Positions 6,832 through 16,633 are shown, counted from the first letter of the stretch. The stretch: 64,000 bases of DNA from Streptomyces sp. TSRI0107 (GCF_001905845.1 NZ_LIVZ01000001.1:248001-312000), one strand, 5' to 3'. Translations and numbers: made by a program. Notes: a model not told the origin generated them from the sequence alone.

Positions 6832-8649
6832 CTACTCGACCGTCACCGACTTCGCGAGGTTCCGCGGCTTGTCGATGTCCCGGCCCAGGGCCAGAGCCGT
6901 GTGGTACGCGAGGAGCTGGAGCGGGATGCCCATGAGCATCGGGTCCAGCTCGTCCTCGTTCTTCGGGACGACGATGGTCTGGTCGGCCTTCTCCTGCTCC
7001 TGGTGGGCGACCGCGAGGATCTTGCCGCTGCGGGCCTTGATCTCCTCCATCGCGGCGCGGTTCTTCTCCAGCAGGTCGTCGTCGGGGACGATCGCGACGG
7101 TGGGGAGGGCCGGCTCGATGAGGGCCAGCGGGCCGTGCTTCAGCTCGGACGCCGGGTAGGCCTCGGCGTGGATGTAGGAGACCTCCTTGAGCTTCAGGGA
7201 GGCCTCGCGGGCCACCGGGTAGCCCCGGACGCGGCCGATGAAGAGCATCGAGCGGGCGTCGGCGTAGGCCTTGGCCAGCTTCTCGATCTCCGCTTCCTGC
7301 TCCAGCATCTCGGCGATCTGGCCGGGCAGCTTGCGCAGGCCCTCGATGATCCGCTTGCCGTCGCGCACGGAGAGGTCGCGGGTGCGGCCGAGGTGCAGGG
7401 CGAGCAGGGCGAAGGAGACGCAGGTGTTGGTGAAGCACTTGGTCGAGACGACGCAGACCTCGGGGCCGGCGTGCACGTAGATGCCGCCGTCGGCCTCGCG
7501 GGCGATCGCGGAGCCCACGACGTTGACAATGCCCAGGACCCGGGCGCCCTTGCGCTTCAGCTCCTGCACCGCGGCCAGCACGTCGTACGTCTCACCGGAC
7601 TGGGAGACGGCGATGTACAGGGTGTCGGGGTCGACGACCGCGTTGCGGTAGCGGAACTCGGAGGCCGGCTCGGCGTCGGCGGGGATGCGGGCCAGCTCCT
7701 CGATCATCTGGGCGCCGATCATGCCCGCGTGGTACGAGGTGCCGCAGCCGAGGATCTTCACCCGGCGGATCCGGCGCGCCTCACGGGCGTCCAGGTTGAG
7801 GCCGCCGAGGTGCACGGTGGAGAAGCGGTCGTCGATCCGGCCGCGCAGCACGCGGTCCACGGCCTCGGCCTGCTCGTGGATCTCCTTGTGCATGTAGGTG
7901 TCGTGGCCGCCCATGTCGTAGGAGGCGGCCTCCCACTCGACGGTGGTGGGCTCGGCCGTCGTACGGGTGCCCTCCGTCGTGTAGGTGCGGAAGTCGTCGG
8001 CCTTCAGCGTGGCCATCTCGCCGTCGTCGAGGGTCACTATCTGCCGGGTGTGGGTGACCAGCGCGGCGATGTCCGAGGCGACGAACATCTCCTTCTCGCC
8101 GATGCCGAGGACGACCGGGGAGCCGTTGCGGGCGACGACGATGCGGTCCGGGAAGTCGGCGTGCAGGACGGCGATGCCGTAGGTGCCCTCGATCAGGCGC
8201 ACGGTCTCGCGGACCTTGTCCTCCAGCTTCTCGGCCTGCGAGCGGGCGATCAGGTGGACGAGGACCTCGGTGTCGGTCTCGGAGAGGAACTCGACGCCGT
8301 CCGCCTCCAGCTTGCGGCGCAGGTCGGCGGCGTTGTCGATGATGCCGTTGTGGACGACGGCGACCTTGCCCTCGGCGTCCAGGTGCGGGTGGGCGTTCAC
8401 GTCGGAGGGGGCGCCGTGGGTGGCCCAGCGGGTGTGGGCGATGCCGGTGGTGCCCTTGAAGCGCGCCGGGACCTTGGCCTCCAGGTCACGGACCCGGCCC
8501 TTGGCCTTGACCATCTTCAGGCCCGAGGCCTTGGGGGAGGTCACGACGATGCCCGCCGAGTCGTAGCCCCGGTACTCCAGGCGCTGGAGCCCTTCGAGGA
8601 GCAGCGGCGCCACGTCACGCTTGCCGATGTATCCGACGATTCCGCACAT
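6832..8649 (-). CDS. glmS: Glutamine--fructose-6-phosphate aminotransferase (isomerising)
   Basis: A 605-residue enzyme making glucosamine-6-phosphate from fructose-6-phosphate and glutamine, the entry step to UDP-GlcNAc for peptidoglycan. The protein begins MCGIVGYIG, giving the N-terminal nucleophile Cys2 after Met removal. The glutaminase domain covers residues about 2-220, with RWATHG and NGIIDN motifs. Two SIS sugar-isomerase domains follow (about 285-425 and 455-590), including SQSGETYDVLAA and SxxLKxKEVSYIHAEAY-type sequences, and the C-terminus ends KSVTVE. Length is normal. It is followed upstream by a small conserved gene on the same strand, 282 bp away. Streptomyces carry more than one glmS-like gene, so this may be a paralogue. 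Confidence 0.96.
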   Translation of the reverse strand: MCGIVGYIGKRDVAPLLLEGLQRLEYRGYDSAGIVVTSPKASGLKMVKAKGRVRDLEAKVPARFKGTTGIAHTRWATHGAPSDVNAHPHLDAEGKVAVVHNGIIDNAADLRRKLEADGVEFLSETDTEVLVHLIARSQAEKLEDKVRETVRLIEGTYGIAVLHADFPDRIVVARNGSPVVLGIGEKEMFVASDIAALVTHTRQIVTLDDGEMATLKADDFRTYTTEGTRTTAEPTTVEWEAASYDMGGHDTYMHKEIHEQAEAVDRVLRGRIDDRFSTVHLGGLNLDAREARRIRRVKILGCGTSYHAGMIGAQMIEELARIPADAEPASEFRYRNAVVDPDTLYIAVSQSGETYDVLAAVQELKRKGARVLGIVNVVGSAIAREADGGIYVHAGPEVCVVSTKCFTNTCVSFALLALHLGRTRDLSVRDGKRIIEGLRKLPGQIAEMLEQEAEIEKLAKAYADARSMLFIGRVRGYPVAREASLKLKEVSYIHAEAYPASELKHGPLALIEPALPTVAIVPDDDLLEKNRAAMEEIKARSGKILAVAHQEQEKADQTIVVPKNEDELDPMLMGIPLQLLAYHTALALGRDIDKPRNLAKSVTVE

Positions 8650-8673
8650 ATAAAGGTGTTCCTAGCCGTAGAT

Positions 8674-8931
8674 CTAGCCGTAGACGATCCGCCGCAGCTG
8701 CCGGAGCGTGAGCTCCGGCGGGGCCACCGCGCGATATTTGAGATCCGCCTCGATCCGCTCGAAGATCGTCGCGTTGACCAGGCCCTGGGCCTGGAGCTCG
8801 CGGTGGCGGCGACGGACGTATTCCTCGGTCGTCTCGTCGAAGAAGGCGAGCACGTCCTGGACCACGCGCAGCGCCTCGCCCCGGCTGAGGGGCGTGGACC
8901 GCGTCAGATGATCAACAAGTTCGTCGTGCAC
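8674..8931 (-). CDS. Small conserved hypothetical protein upstream of glmS
   Basis: An 85-residue acidic/basic helical protein (VHDELVDHL to LRQLRRIVYG). I do not recognise a family; the charged heptad-like pattern suggests an all-helical fold with no membrane segment. The GTG at 8931 is chosen because AGGA lies eight bases upstream. A longer frame beginning with TTG at 8967 (97 residues) has a poorly spaced site and starts just past the neighbour's hairpin. It ends 24 bases before glmS on the same strand, so the two may be co-transcribed. Confidence 0.65.
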   Translation of the reverse strand: MHDELVDHLTRSTPLSRGEALRVVQDVLAFFDETTEEYVRRRHRELQAQGLVNATIFERIEADLKYRAVAPPELTLRQLRRIVYG

Positions 8932-8970
8932 CCGGTAGATCCTGGAGTAAGGGGCTGGGTTTTGCAAGAA

Positions 8971-8992
8971 TCCTGCCCGATTGCGGGCAGGA
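8971..8992 (-). terminator. Hairpin after the DUF4429/SHOCT gene
   Basis: TCCTGCCC and GGGCAGGA form an 8-bp perfect stem with a six-base loop, 26 bases past the stop of the gene ending at 9018. Confidence 0.6.
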
Positions 8993-9017
8993 CCCTGTGT
9001 GTAGGCCGTGTACGCCC

Positions 9018-9899
9018 TTATTGCATCCGCTTCAGGACCGCCTGCTTGGCCATCGTGAACTCCTCGTCCGTGAGGACCCCGGAGCGGTGCAGCTCGCCCA
9101 GCTCCCGCAGCCGGCGCAGCAGGGCGTCGTGGTCGTCCTCGGCGGCGGGCGCGGGCGTCGCCTCAGGCTGCCGCGGCGGGGCGGGGGCGGCGTCCGGTGC
9201 CGACGGGTGCGGCAGACGGGCCTGGACGGCCGCCGCGACCAGGGCCATCAGCGGGTCCTTCTTGAAGCCCCACAGCTCGACGGAGTTCGGGTCGTACTTG
9301 GGCGGCGCCTTGGTCGGGGCGTTCCTCACGGTGAAGCGGAGGTGGCCGTTCTCCAGGCCGACCGCCGGATACCACTCCACGGCCGTGATGTCGCCGACCG
9401 CCAGGGTGCGGGTGCCGGCGGCGGCCTTGGCGTCCTCCGTCTTCCAGTTCCACTCCAGCCGGACCCGGTCGCCGTCGAAGCTCGCGCTGCCGTCCCCGGC
9501 GGCGGCCGACAGCGGGACGGCCGGGCCCGGCAGCAGGTACTCGGTGGCCGGTTCCGCGGGCACCCGGTCCAGCAGCAGGGCGTTGCGCACCTCGTCCACG
9601 AAGTACTCGGCGACGCCGTACCGGCCCGGCTCGACGACCAGCTGGTACGGGTCGTGAGGTTCCGTCAGCCGCCCGCCGGTCGCCTGGATCAGCGGGTCGG
9701 CGCCGTCGCGCAGTCTGAGGCGCAGGCGCCCGGACTTCTTGCCCTGCTCGAACGATATGCCCGCCAGCGCGCCCAGGGGGACGACGAGTTCACCGAGCGT
9801 CCGGCGCAGCAGGCCGACGCTCTTGTCGCGTCCGGGAGTCAGCCGCAGGGCGTCGCCGTCGAAGGTCCAAGTGCCGTCCTTTTGAAGGATTTCCGCCAT
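9018..9899 (-). CDS. DUF4429 domain protein with C-terminal SHOCT domain
   Basis: A 293-residue soluble protein. Two related beta-rich DUF4429 units are visible (about residues 1-105 and 130-230; each has an LxV-GDI/ALAGI-type strand, then RLRxR and a YGV/NSVELWGF segment). A Pro/Ala linker follows, then a C-terminal SHOCT domain (about 257-291, LLRRLRELGELHRSGVLTDE with EEFTMAKQAVL). SHOCT is a short helical module often attached to bacterial envelope or oligomerising proteins; the biological role is unknown. The divergent GH20 gene shares its promoter region, which contains two DasR-like sites. Confidence 0.85.
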   Translation of the reverse strand: MAEILQKDGTWTFDGDALRLTPGRDKSVGLLRRTLGELVVPLGALAGISFEQGKKSGRLRLRLRDGADPLIQATGGRLTEPHDPYQLVVEPGRYGVAEYFVDEVRNALLLDRVPAEPATEYLLPGPAVPLSAAAGDGSASFDGDRVRLEWNWKTEDAKAAAGTRTLAVGDITAVEWYPAVGLENGHLRFTVRNAPTKAPPKYDPNSVELWGFKKDPLMALVAAAVQARLPHPSAPDAAPAPPRQPEATPAPAAEDDHDALLRRLRELGELHRSGVLTDEEFTMAKQAVLKRMQ

Positions 9900-9929
9900 G
9901 CGGGGATTGTTTCACTCGTTCTGCGGGAG

Positions 9930-9945
9930 AGTGGTCTACACCCCT
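9930..9945 (+). promoter_or_regulatory. DasR-responsive (dre) element 1
   Basis: AGTGGTCTACACCCCT matches 13 of 16 positions of the DasR consensus ACTGGTCTAGACCACT. It lies 31 bases before the GH20 start. DasR is the GntR-type repressor of amino-sugar and chitin genes in Streptomyces. Confidence 0.75.
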
Positions 9946-9961
9946 TGTGGTCTATACCCAT
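9946..9961 (+). promoter_or_regulatory. DasR-responsive (dre) element 2
   Basis: TGTGGTCTATACCCAT is a weaker dre-like site (11 of 16) directly abutting the first at a 16-bp period. Tandem spacing suggests cooperative occupation. Confidence 0.5.
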
Positions 9962-9976
9962 CCGAAGGGAGCACGT

Positions 9977-11566
9977 GTGAGACGGCACAGACTGCACCTT
10001 CTCGGTTCGCTGCTGCTGGTCGCGGCGGCCGGCGTCCTCACCTCCGGCGCGGCACCCCGGCCCGCGCCCGGCCCCGCCGAGGCGAGGCCCCTCGGCCAGG
10101 TCGTCCCGGCCCCCGCCTCGGTCGCCCCGGGCGGATCCCCGTACCGCATCACCGACGGCACCCGCATCCGCGTCGACGGCACACGGGAGGCCCGCCGGGT
10201 CGGCGACTACCTCGCGGACGTCCTGCGGCCCTCCACCGGCTACCCGCTGCCCGTCACCGACCGGGGCGCGGGCGGCATCCGGCTCCGGCTCGCCAAGGGC
10301 CCGTACGGCGCCGAGGGTTACCGCCTCGACAGCGGCCGCACCGGCGTCACCATCACCGCCGCCGAGCCCGCCGGGCTCTTCCACGGCGTCCAGACCCTGC
10401 GTCAGCTGCTGCCCGCCGCGGTCGAGAAGGACACCGTGCAGCCCGGACCCTGGCTGGTCGCGGGCGGCACCATCCGGGACACCCCGCGCTATGCCTGGCG
10501 CGGCGCCATGCTCGACGTGTCGCGGCACTTCTTCACCGTCGCCGAAGTCAAGCGGTACATCGACCAGCTGGCCCTCTACAAGCTGAACAAGCTCCATCTG
10601 CACCTCAGCGACGACCAGGGCTGGCGGATCGCCGTCGACTCCTGGCCGCGCCTCGCCACCCACGGCGGCTCCACCGAGGTCGGCGGCGGTCCCGGCGGCC
10701 ACTACACGAAGGCGGACTACACGGAGATCGTCCGCTACGCGGCCTCCCGGCACCTGGAGGTCGTCCCCGAGACAGACATGCCGGGCCACACCAACGCGGC
10801 CCTCGCCTCGTACGCCGAACTCAACTGCGACGGCGTGGCACCCCCGCTGTACACCGGCACCGACGTGGGCTTCAGCTCGCTGTGCGTCGGCAAGGAGGTC
10901 ACCTACGACTTCGTGGAGGACGTCGTCCGCGAGCTGGCCGCCCTCACCCCCGGCCGCTACCTCCACATCGGCGGCGACGAGGCGCACTCCACCAGCCACG
11001 CGGACTACGTGCGGTTCATGGACCGGGTGCAGCCGGTCGTCGCCGAGTACGGCAAGACCGTCGTCGGCTGGCACCAGCTGACCGGCGCCACCCCGGCCGC
11101 CGGCGCGCTCGCCCAGTACTGGGGCCTGGACGGCACCGGCGCCGAGGAGAAGGCGCAGGTGGCGAAGGCGGCACAGAGCGGGACGGGGATCGTCCTGTCC
11201 CCGGCCGACCGGGTCTACCTCGACATGAAGTACGACAGGAACACCCCGCTGGGACTGTCCTGGGCCGGATACGTCGACGTCCGGCGGTCCTACGACTGGG
11301 ACCCCGGCGCCTATCTGCCGGACACGCCCGCCTCCGCGATCCGCGGGGTGGAGGCGCCGCTGTGGACGGAGACGCTCGAGAACTCCGCGCACATCGAGTA
11401 CATGGCGTTCCCGAGGCTGCCCGGCGTCGCCGAGCTGGGCTGGTCGCCGGCCGCCACGCACGACTGGGAGGCGTACCGGACGCGGCTCGCGGCGCAGGGG
11501 CCGCGCTGGGACGCGCTCGGCATCGGCTACCACCGGTCGCCGCAGGTGCCGTGGCCCGCTGAGTGA
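9977..11566 (+). CDS. Secreted beta-N-acetylhexosaminidase, GH20
   Basis: A 529-residue exported enzyme that removes terminal GlcNAc from chito-oligosaccharides. An N-terminal signal peptide (about 1-25, no lipobox Cys) precedes a GH20 N-domain (about 40-165) and the TIM-barrel catalytic domain (about 170-500). HLHLSDDQGWRI and HIGGDEAH are present; the catalytic Asp-Glu pair is D334/E335, where Asp supports substrate-assisted catalysis by the N-acetyl group. GTG 9977 follows GAAGGGA by six bases, which is better than the frame opening at 9947. Upstream DasR-like sites fit control by GlcNAc-derived signals. It is convergent with the desferrioxamine operon. Confidence 0.93.
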   Translation: MRRHRLHLLGSLLLVAAAGVLTSGAAPRPAPGPAEARPLGQVVPAPASVAPGGSPYRITDGTRIRVDGTREARRVGDYLADVLRPSTGYPLPVTDRGAGGIRLRLAKGPYGAEGYRLDSGRTGVTITAAEPAGLFHGVQTLRQLLPAAVEKDTVQPGPWLVAGGTIRDTPRYAWRGAMLDVSRHFFTVAEVKRYIDQLALYKLNKLHLHLSDDQGWRIAVDSWPRLATHGGSTEVGGGPGGHYTKADYTEIVRYAASRHLEVVPETDMPGHTNAALASYAELNCDGVAPPLYTGTDVGFSSLCVGKEVTYDFVEDVVRELAALTPGRYLHIGGDEAHSTSHADYVRFMDRVQPVVAEYGKTVVGWHQLTGATPAAGALAQYWGLDGTGAEEKAQVAKAAQSGTGIVLSPADRVYLDMKYDRNTPLGLSWAGYVDVRRSYDWDPGAYLPDTPASAIRGVEAPLWTETLENSAHIEYMAFPRLPGVAELGWSPAATHDWEAYRTRLAAQGPRWDALGIGYHRSPQVPWPAE

Positions 11567-11583
11567 GCCGAGCGGAACGCCGA

Positions 11584-11617
11584 CGGGCACCCCGGAGGAC
11601 CGTCTCCGGGGTGCCCG
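11584..11617. terminator. Bidirectional terminator between GH20 gene and desD
   Basis: A 14-bp perfect stem (CGGGCACCCCGGAG with CTCCGGGGTGCCCG) with a six-base loop lies between the convergent stops at 11566 and 11631. Confidence 0.85.
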
Positions 11618-11630
11618 CCTGGTCAGGGGG

Positions 11631-13400
11631 TCAGAACCCGGCGATCGGGTTCCTCAGGGTGCCGACGAGCTGGAGCGCGCCGGACGGGTCCGCGAGATCG
11701 ACCATCTGCCTGTTGTTGCGCAGCTGGAGCCGGTTGAGGCAGGACAGCGCGAACTCCGGGGCGAACATGTCGTACTGCCGGAACTTGTCGGCGAGTTCGG
11801 GCATCGACTCCTGGTACTCGCGGGTGACCTCGGCGACCGTGCGCCAGAAGTCGTCCTCCTCCAGAACTCCCTCGGAGGCGAGGCCCGCGGCGAGGAAGCG
11901 GAAGAAGCAGTCGAAGACGTCCGTGAAGACGGACAGCAGCTTCTTGTCCTCGGGGACCTCGGCGCGGATCCGCTGGACCTCCGGCGGCAGCACCGCGTCC
12001 GGGTCCATGACGCAGATCTCCTCGGCGATGTCCTTGTAGATCGCGCGTTCGACCACGCCGTCCTTCAGGACCAGGATCACGTTCTCGCCGTGCGGCATGT
12101 AGACCAGGTCGTAGGCGTAGAAGCTGTGCAGCAGCGGGGTGTAGTAGGCCCGCAGATAGCGGCGCAGCCACTCCGCCGGGGCCAGGCCCGAGCGGGCGAT
12201 CAGCGCGCCCGCGAAGGAGGCGCCCGCGTGGTCGACGTGCAGCAGCGAGGCCATGGTCGCCAGGGACTCGCCGTCCCGCAGCGACGGCACCGGGCTCTCC
12301 CGCCACAGCGCGGCGAGCATCTTGCGGTACGGCGAGTAGCGGTCGGTGGCCTTCTCGTACTCCAGGTGCCGGTAGCCGACCGCCGCCCGCTCCCGGATGA
12401 TCGTCAGGCCCGTCGCCTTCAGCACCGGGTCGCCCTCGATCAGCTGGGCCAGCCAGTCGTTGATCGCCGGGGTGGCCTCCATGTAGGCGGCCGACAGCCC
12501 GCGCATGAAGCCCATGTTGATGACGGACAGCGCCGTCTTCACGTAGTGCTTCTCGGGGTGGCTGGTGTTGAAGAACGTCCGGATGGACTGCTGGGCCAGG
12601 TACTCGTCGTCGCCCTCGCCCAGGCACACCAGGTGCTGCCGGGCCACCTCGGCGGCGAAGGTGACGGAGAGCTTGTTCCACCACTGCCAGGGGTGGACGG
12701 GGATGAACAGGTAGTCGGCCGGGTCCAGGCCGCGCTCGCGCAGCACGCCGTGGAAGCGGTCGACGGTCTCCTCGCCCAGCTCCTGCCGGACGAAGGACTC
12801 GTAGTCGATGCCCACACCCGCCGTGAACGCGGCGCGCGAGCGGTGCGCGGCCAGCCAGACCAGGCGGACGGGGCTCGCGGTCTCCGGCGCGTACGACAGG
12901 TACTCGTGGATGCCGAAGCCGAGCCGGCCGTTGTTGGCGACGAAGCAGGGGTGGCCCTCGGTCATCCCCGTCTCGATGGCCTGGAAGCCGCCGGCCGCCA
13001 GTTCCGCGGCGGTGATCCGCGGCTTGGTGAGCTTGTAGCAGGTGCCGGAGAGGGTGGAGGAGATCTCCTCCAGGTAGACCGGCAGGATCTCGTCGCTCAG
13101 GCCGAGGGAGTCCTTCAGCTCGATGAAGAAGTCCAGGGCGGCGAGCGGGAGCTCTTTGCCGTCGCGGTGCCGGGATATGGAGTCCGCGTCGATCTGCCAG
13201 TGGTCCAGGGTGCGGACGGCCGCGGTGAAGCGGTAGCCGGTCAGACCGTCGTCGCTGCGGACGACGTAGACGTCGCCGTCCCGCTCGGGCGTGATCAGCC
13301 GCTCGTGCGCGAACTCGGCGAGAGCCTTGCGTATCAGGAGACGGTTGGCCTGCTCCCAGCGCTCGGGGGAGAGATGGGCCACGGAGTCGGCGAGGCTCAT
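11631..13400 (-). CDS. desD: DesD, NIS siderophore synthetase of desferrioxamine
   Basis: A 589-residue IucA/IucC-family synthetase. It uses ATP to condense and cyclise N-hydroxy-N-succinyl-cadaverine units to desferrioxamine E (and B) through acyl-adenylates. Family features visible are EGHPCFVANNGRLGFG with the ATP-contacting His-Pro and Arg, IPVHPWQWWNKL, and a C-terminal FhuF-like ferric reductase-type region (LLHVDHAGASFAGALIARSG; YMPHGENVILVLKD). The ATG at 13400 overlaps desC by 4 bp (ATGA). It is the last gene of desABCD and is followed by a strong terminator. Expression should depend on the iron box before desA. Confidence 0.97.
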   Translation of the reverse strand: MSLADSVAHLSPERWEQANRLLIRKALAEFAHERLITPERDGDVYVVRSDDGLTGYRFTAAVRTLDHWQIDADSISRHRDGKELPLAALDFFIELKDSLGLSDEILPVYLEEISSTLSGTCYKLTKPRITAAELAAGGFQAIETGMTEGHPCFVANNGRLGFGIHEYLSYAPETASPVRLVWLAAHRSRAAFTAGVGIDYESFVRQELGEETVDRFHGVLRERGLDPADYLFIPVHPWQWWNKLSVTFAAEVARQHLVCLGEGDDEYLAQQSIRTFFNTSHPEKHYVKTALSVINMGFMRGLSAAYMEATPAINDWLAQLIEGDPVLKATGLTIIRERAAVGYRHLEYEKATDRYSPYRKMLAALWRESPVPSLRDGESLATMASLLHVDHAGASFAGALIARSGLAPAEWLRRYLRAYYTPLLHSFYAYDLVYMPHGENVILVLKDGVVERAIYKDIAEEICVMDPDAVLPPEVQRIRAEVPEDKKLLSVFTDVFDCFFRFLAAGLASEGVLEEDDFWRTVAEVTREYQESMPELADKFRQYDMFAPEFALSCLNRLQLRNNRQMVDLADPSGALQLVGTLRNPIAGF

Positions 13401-13927
13401 GCGGACACCCCCGTCGCGGCCAGGAACTGCGCCCGGGTGCAGAAGCTCAGCAGCGCCTTCTTCTCCGGCTTCTGGATCTCCCGCTCCGGGACGAAGCCGA
13501 CGGCCGCGTTCAGGGCGTGCACGGCCTTGTTGCGGACGTCCGGTTCGACGACCACGCGTTCGGTCGCCGGGTCCTCGAAGAGGTGCGCCATGACGGCGGT
13601 GATGACGGACTTGGTGAAGCCGTGCACCGGCTTGTCCGTGGGCGGGGTGAGGAAGTGCATGCCGACGTCCCCGGGCCGGGCCTCGTACAGGCCGACCAGT
13701 TCCCGGTGGGCGGGGTCGTACTTCTCCATGAGGAAGGCAGGCTCGCCGTCCTGGAGGCCGAGCAGCGCGTGATGGTGCTCGTCGGCGGCTATCTCCATGT
13801 AGGCGCGCTCGACGTCCTCCAGTTTCGCGTCCTGCATCATCCAGAACGCGGCCTTGGGGTGGGTGACCCAGCCGTGCAGGAGCTCGGCGTCCTTCAGCGG
13901 GTCGAGGGTGCGGAACGTGAAGGTCAT
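13397..13927 (-). CDS. desC: DesC, N-hydroxycadaverine acyltransferase (GNAT fold)
   Basis: A 176-residue acyl-CoA transferase of the IucB/GNAT type. It transfers succinyl (or acetyl) from CoA to N-hydroxycadaverine. The protein opens with [24 protein letters not shown], carries an acetyl-CoA-binding core around VGMHFLTPP and [20 protein letters not shown], and ends with [20 protein letters not shown], all typical of siderophore acyltransferases. ATG 13927 overlaps desB by 4 bp and its end overlaps desD by 4 bp, so translation is coupled. Confidence 0.96.
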   Translation of the reverse strand: MTFTFRTLDPLKDAELLHGWVTHPKAAFWMMQDAKLEDVERAYMEIAADEHHHALLGLQDGEPAFLMEKYDPAHRELVGLYEARPGDVGMHFLTPPTDKPVHGFTKSVITAVMAHLFEDPATERVVVEPDVRNKAVHALNAAVGFVPEREIQKPEKKALLSFCTRAQFLAATGVSA

Positions 13928-15207
13928 ACCGAGAACTCCTGGAACGCGATCGTCTTCTCCACCGGGTAGTACTCGGTGCCGAGCAGCTCCCGGATGATGT
14001 AGCTGTTGCGGTAGGCGCCCATGCCCAGGTCGGGGCTGGTGATGCTGTGGGTGTGGACGCCGGCGTTCTGCAGGAAGACGCCTCTGCCGGTGACGTCGAT
14101 CGCGTAGTTGCGGCCGACGTCGAAGCTGCCCTGGGAGTCGCGGACCAGGCGGTCGCCGATCGGCTTCAGGAACTCGGGCTCGACGTACTTGTAGCCGGTG
14201 GCCAGGATCAGGCCGTCGGAGCTGAGCTGGAAGTCCTTCTCCTGCTCCTCCTGGCGGAAGCCCAGGGTGTACGTGCCGTTCTCGTAGGACGCGCTGGTCA
14301 GTGCCGAGTTGGTGAGCAGCCGGGTGGGGACCGGGCCGCCGAGGTTCTTCTGGTAGAGCAGGTCGAAGATCTCGTTGATCAGGTCGCCGTCGATGCCCTT
14401 GAACAGGCCCTTCTGCTGGGCGGTCAGGCGGTAGCGGGTCTGCTCCGGCAGGGCGCGGAAGTAGTCGATGTACTCCGGGGAGGTCATCTCCAGCGTGAGC
14501 TTGGTGTACTCCAGCGGGAAGAACCGCGGGGAGCGGGTGACCCAGTTCAGCCGGTAGCCGTGGACGTCGATCTCGCCGAGGAGGTCGTAGTAGATCTCGG
14601 CGGCGGACTGGCCGCTGCCGACCAGCGTGATCGACTTCTTCTTCTGCAGCTCCGCCTTGCTCTGCACATAGCGGGAGTTGTGGATGAAGTCGCCGCCCAG
14701 GCCCCGGCAGGGCTCCGGGACGTACGGCGGGGTGCCGGTGCCGAGCACGAGGTGGCGGGCGCGGTACGTCTCACCGGCCGCGGTCGTCACGGCGTACAGC
14801 TCGTCCGTCTCGTCGTACGTCACCTCGGTGACGGTCGTGCCGAAGCGGATGCTGCTCAGCTTGTTCGCGGCCCAGCGGCAGTAGTCGTCGTACTCGACGC
14901 GGAGCGGGTAGAAGTTCTCGCGTATGTAGAACGAGTAGAGGCGGCCCTTCTCCTTCAGGTAGTTCAGGAAGGAGTACGGCGACGTCGGGTCCGCCAGGGT
15001 GACCAGGTCCGACATGAACGGCGTCTGGAGGTGGGCGCCTTCGAGGAACATGCCGGCATGCCACTCGAAGTCGGGCTTGGACTCCAGGAAGACGCCGTCG
15101 AGTTCGTCGATCGGCTCGGTGAGACAGGCGAGGCCGAGGTTGAAGGGCCCGAGTCCGATTCCCACGAAGTCGTAGGTCTTGGTGGCGGATTCAGGAAGCG
15201 CGGTCAA
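13924..15207 (-). CDS. desB: DesB, cadaverine N-monooxygenase (FAD/NADPH)
   Basis: A 427-residue member of the lysine/ornithine N-hydroxylase family, converting cadaverine to N-hydroxycadaverine. The FAD-binding [12 protein letters not shown] motif is at the N-terminus, the NADPH-binding [15 protein letters not shown] about 205, and the family ATGYKY motif about 345. The start is a TTG (15205-15207) six bases after GGGAG, so a non-ATG start has to be assumed. Its first 17 bases overlap desA. The next downstream gene, desC, overlaps by 4 bp. Confidence 0.96.
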   Translation of the reverse strand: MTALPESATKTYDFVGIGLGPFNLGLACLTEPIDELDGVFLESKPDFEWHAGMFLEGAHLQTPFMSDLVTLADPTSPYSFLNYLKEKGRLYSFYIRENFYPLRVEYDDYCRWAANKLSSIRFGTTVTEVTYDETDELYAVTTAAGETYRARHLVLGTGTPPYVPEPCRGLGGDFIHNSRYVQSKAELQKKKSITLVGSGQSAAEIYYDLLGEIDVHGYRLNWVTRSPRFFPLEYTKLTLEMTSPEYIDYFRALPEQTRYRLTAQQKGLFKGIDGDLINEIFDLLYQKNLGGPVPTRLLTNSALTSASYENGTYTLGFRQEEQEKDFQLSSDGLILATGYKYVEPEFLKPIGDRLVRDSQGSFDVGRNYAIDVTGRGVFLQNAGVHTHSITSPDLGMGAYRNSYIIRELLGTEYYPVEKTIAFQEFSV

Positions 15208-16633
15208 GGGAGTCTCCCAGGTACTGCTCGGCGTGGCCGGCGATCAGGTCGAGGACGGCGGCGATGTCGGACACCATCGTCTCAGGGTTGAGCAGGGTGA
15301 ACTTGAGGTAGTGGCGGCCGCCCACCTTGGTGCCCGCGACGATGGCCTCGCCGGAGGCGAACAGGGCCTTGCGGGCGTAGAGGTTGGCGCGGTCGATCTC
15401 CGCGGGGTCGGTGACGGCGGCCGGGATGTAGCGGAAGACCAGGGTGGACAGCGACGGCTCGACGACGACGTCGTAGCGCGGGTCGGCGGCCAGCAGCCGC
15501 CAGCCCTCCTGCGCCAGGTCGCAGACCTCGTCGAAGAGCTGCCCGATGCCGTCGGCGCCCATGACGCGCAGGGTGACCCAGAGCTTGAGGGCGTCGAAGC
15601 GGCGGGTGGTCTGGAGGGACTTGTCCACCTGGTTGGGGATACGTTCCTGCACCATCCGGCGCGGGTTCAGGTACTCCGCGTGGTAGGTGGCGTGGCGCAG
15701 CGTCGACGCGTCCCGCACCAGCACGGCGGACGAGCTCACCGGCTGGAAGAAGGACTTGTGGTAGTCGACGGTGACCGAGTCGGCCCGCTCGATGCCGTCC
15801 AGCAGCGCGCGGCGCTTGAGGGAGGTGAGCAGTCCGCAGCCGTAGGCCGCGTCGACGTGCATCCAGGTGCCGTACTGCGCGCACAGCTCGGCGATCTCGG
15901 GGAGCGGGTCGATCGAGCCGAAGTCGGTGGTGCCGGCGGTGGCGACGACGGCCATGGGGACGAGGCCGTCCTTCGCGCAGCGCTCCAGCTCGTGGGCGAG
16001 CGCGACGGTCTGCATCCGCTTGTCGTGGTCGACGGGGATCGACACGACGGCGTCCTGGCCGAGGCCGAGCAGTTTCGCCGACTTCTTCACGCTGAAGTGG
16101 CTGACCTCGGAGGCGAAGACGCGCAGTTTGCCGAGGTCCTCGGTCTTGGCCTCCTCGCGGGCCAGCAGCAGCGCCTGGAGGTTGGACTGGCTGCCGCCGG
16201 AGGTGAACACGCCGTCGGCGTTCTCGCCGAGGCCGATGCGGGCGGCGGTCCAGTCGACGAGTTTGCGCTCGATGAGGGTGCCGCCGGCCGACTGGTCCCA
16301 GGTGTCCAGGGAGGAGTTGACGGCGGACAGGATCGCCTCGCCGAGCACGGCCGGGATGACGACGGGGCAGTTGAGGTGGGCGAGGTAGCGGGGGTGGTGG
16401 AAGTAGATCGCGTCCCGGAGGTAGACGTCCTCCAGCTCGTCGAGGACCGCCGTGGTGTCGTGCAGCGGCTGGTCGAGGTCGATCCGCTCGATGGCGGGAG
16501 CCAGGGCGTCGACCGTGACGCCGGTGAACGGGCGCCGGGTGGTGGCGAGTTTGGCGGCCACCCGCTCGACTCCTTCGGTCACGGAGCGGCGGTACTGCTC
16601 CGCGGTCGTGTCATTGAGCAGGTGCGAGCGCAT
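15191..16633 (-). CDS. desA: DesA, PLP-dependent lysine decarboxylase
   Basis: A 480-residue group II decarboxylase making cadaverine from lysine, the first step of desferrioxamine synthesis. The PLP site is visible as [14 protein letters not shown] with Lys293 forming the aldimine, the TSGGSQSN phosphate-binding segment at 144-151, and HVDAAYG with the ring-binding Asp261. ATG 16633 has GGAGGAC upstream. It is the first gene of desABCD and lies 73 bases downstream of a perfect iron box, so it should be repressed by DmdR1-Fe(II) in iron-replete cells. Confidence 0.97.
   Translation of the reverse strand: MRSHLLNDTTAEQYRRSVTEGVERVAAKLATTRRPFTGVTVDALAPAIERIDLDQPLHDTTAVLDELEDVYLRDAIYFHHPRYLAHLNCPVVIPAVLGEAILSAVNSSLDTWDQSAGGTLIERKLVDWTAARIGLGENADGVFTSGGSQSNLQALLLAREEAKTEDLGKLRVFASEVSHFSVKKSAKLLGLGQDAVVSIPVDHDKRMQTVALAHELERCAKDGLVPMAVVATAGTTDFGSIDPLPEIAELCAQYGTWMHVDAAYGCGLLTSLKRRALLDGIERADSVTVDYHKSFFQPVSSSAVLVRDASTLRHATYHAEYLNPRRMVQERIPNQVDKSLQTTRRFDALKLWVTLRVMGADGIGQLFDEVCDLAQEGWRLLAADPRYDVVVEPSLSTLVFRYIPAAVTDPAEIDRANLYARKALFASGEAIVAGTKVGGRHYLKFTLLNPETMVSDIAAVLDLIAGHAEQYLGDSLDRAS

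Noticed and set aside
6751..9657. Long rightward frame across glmS and neighbours
   Set aside because: It covers three leftward genes with recognised domains and has no motif of its own.
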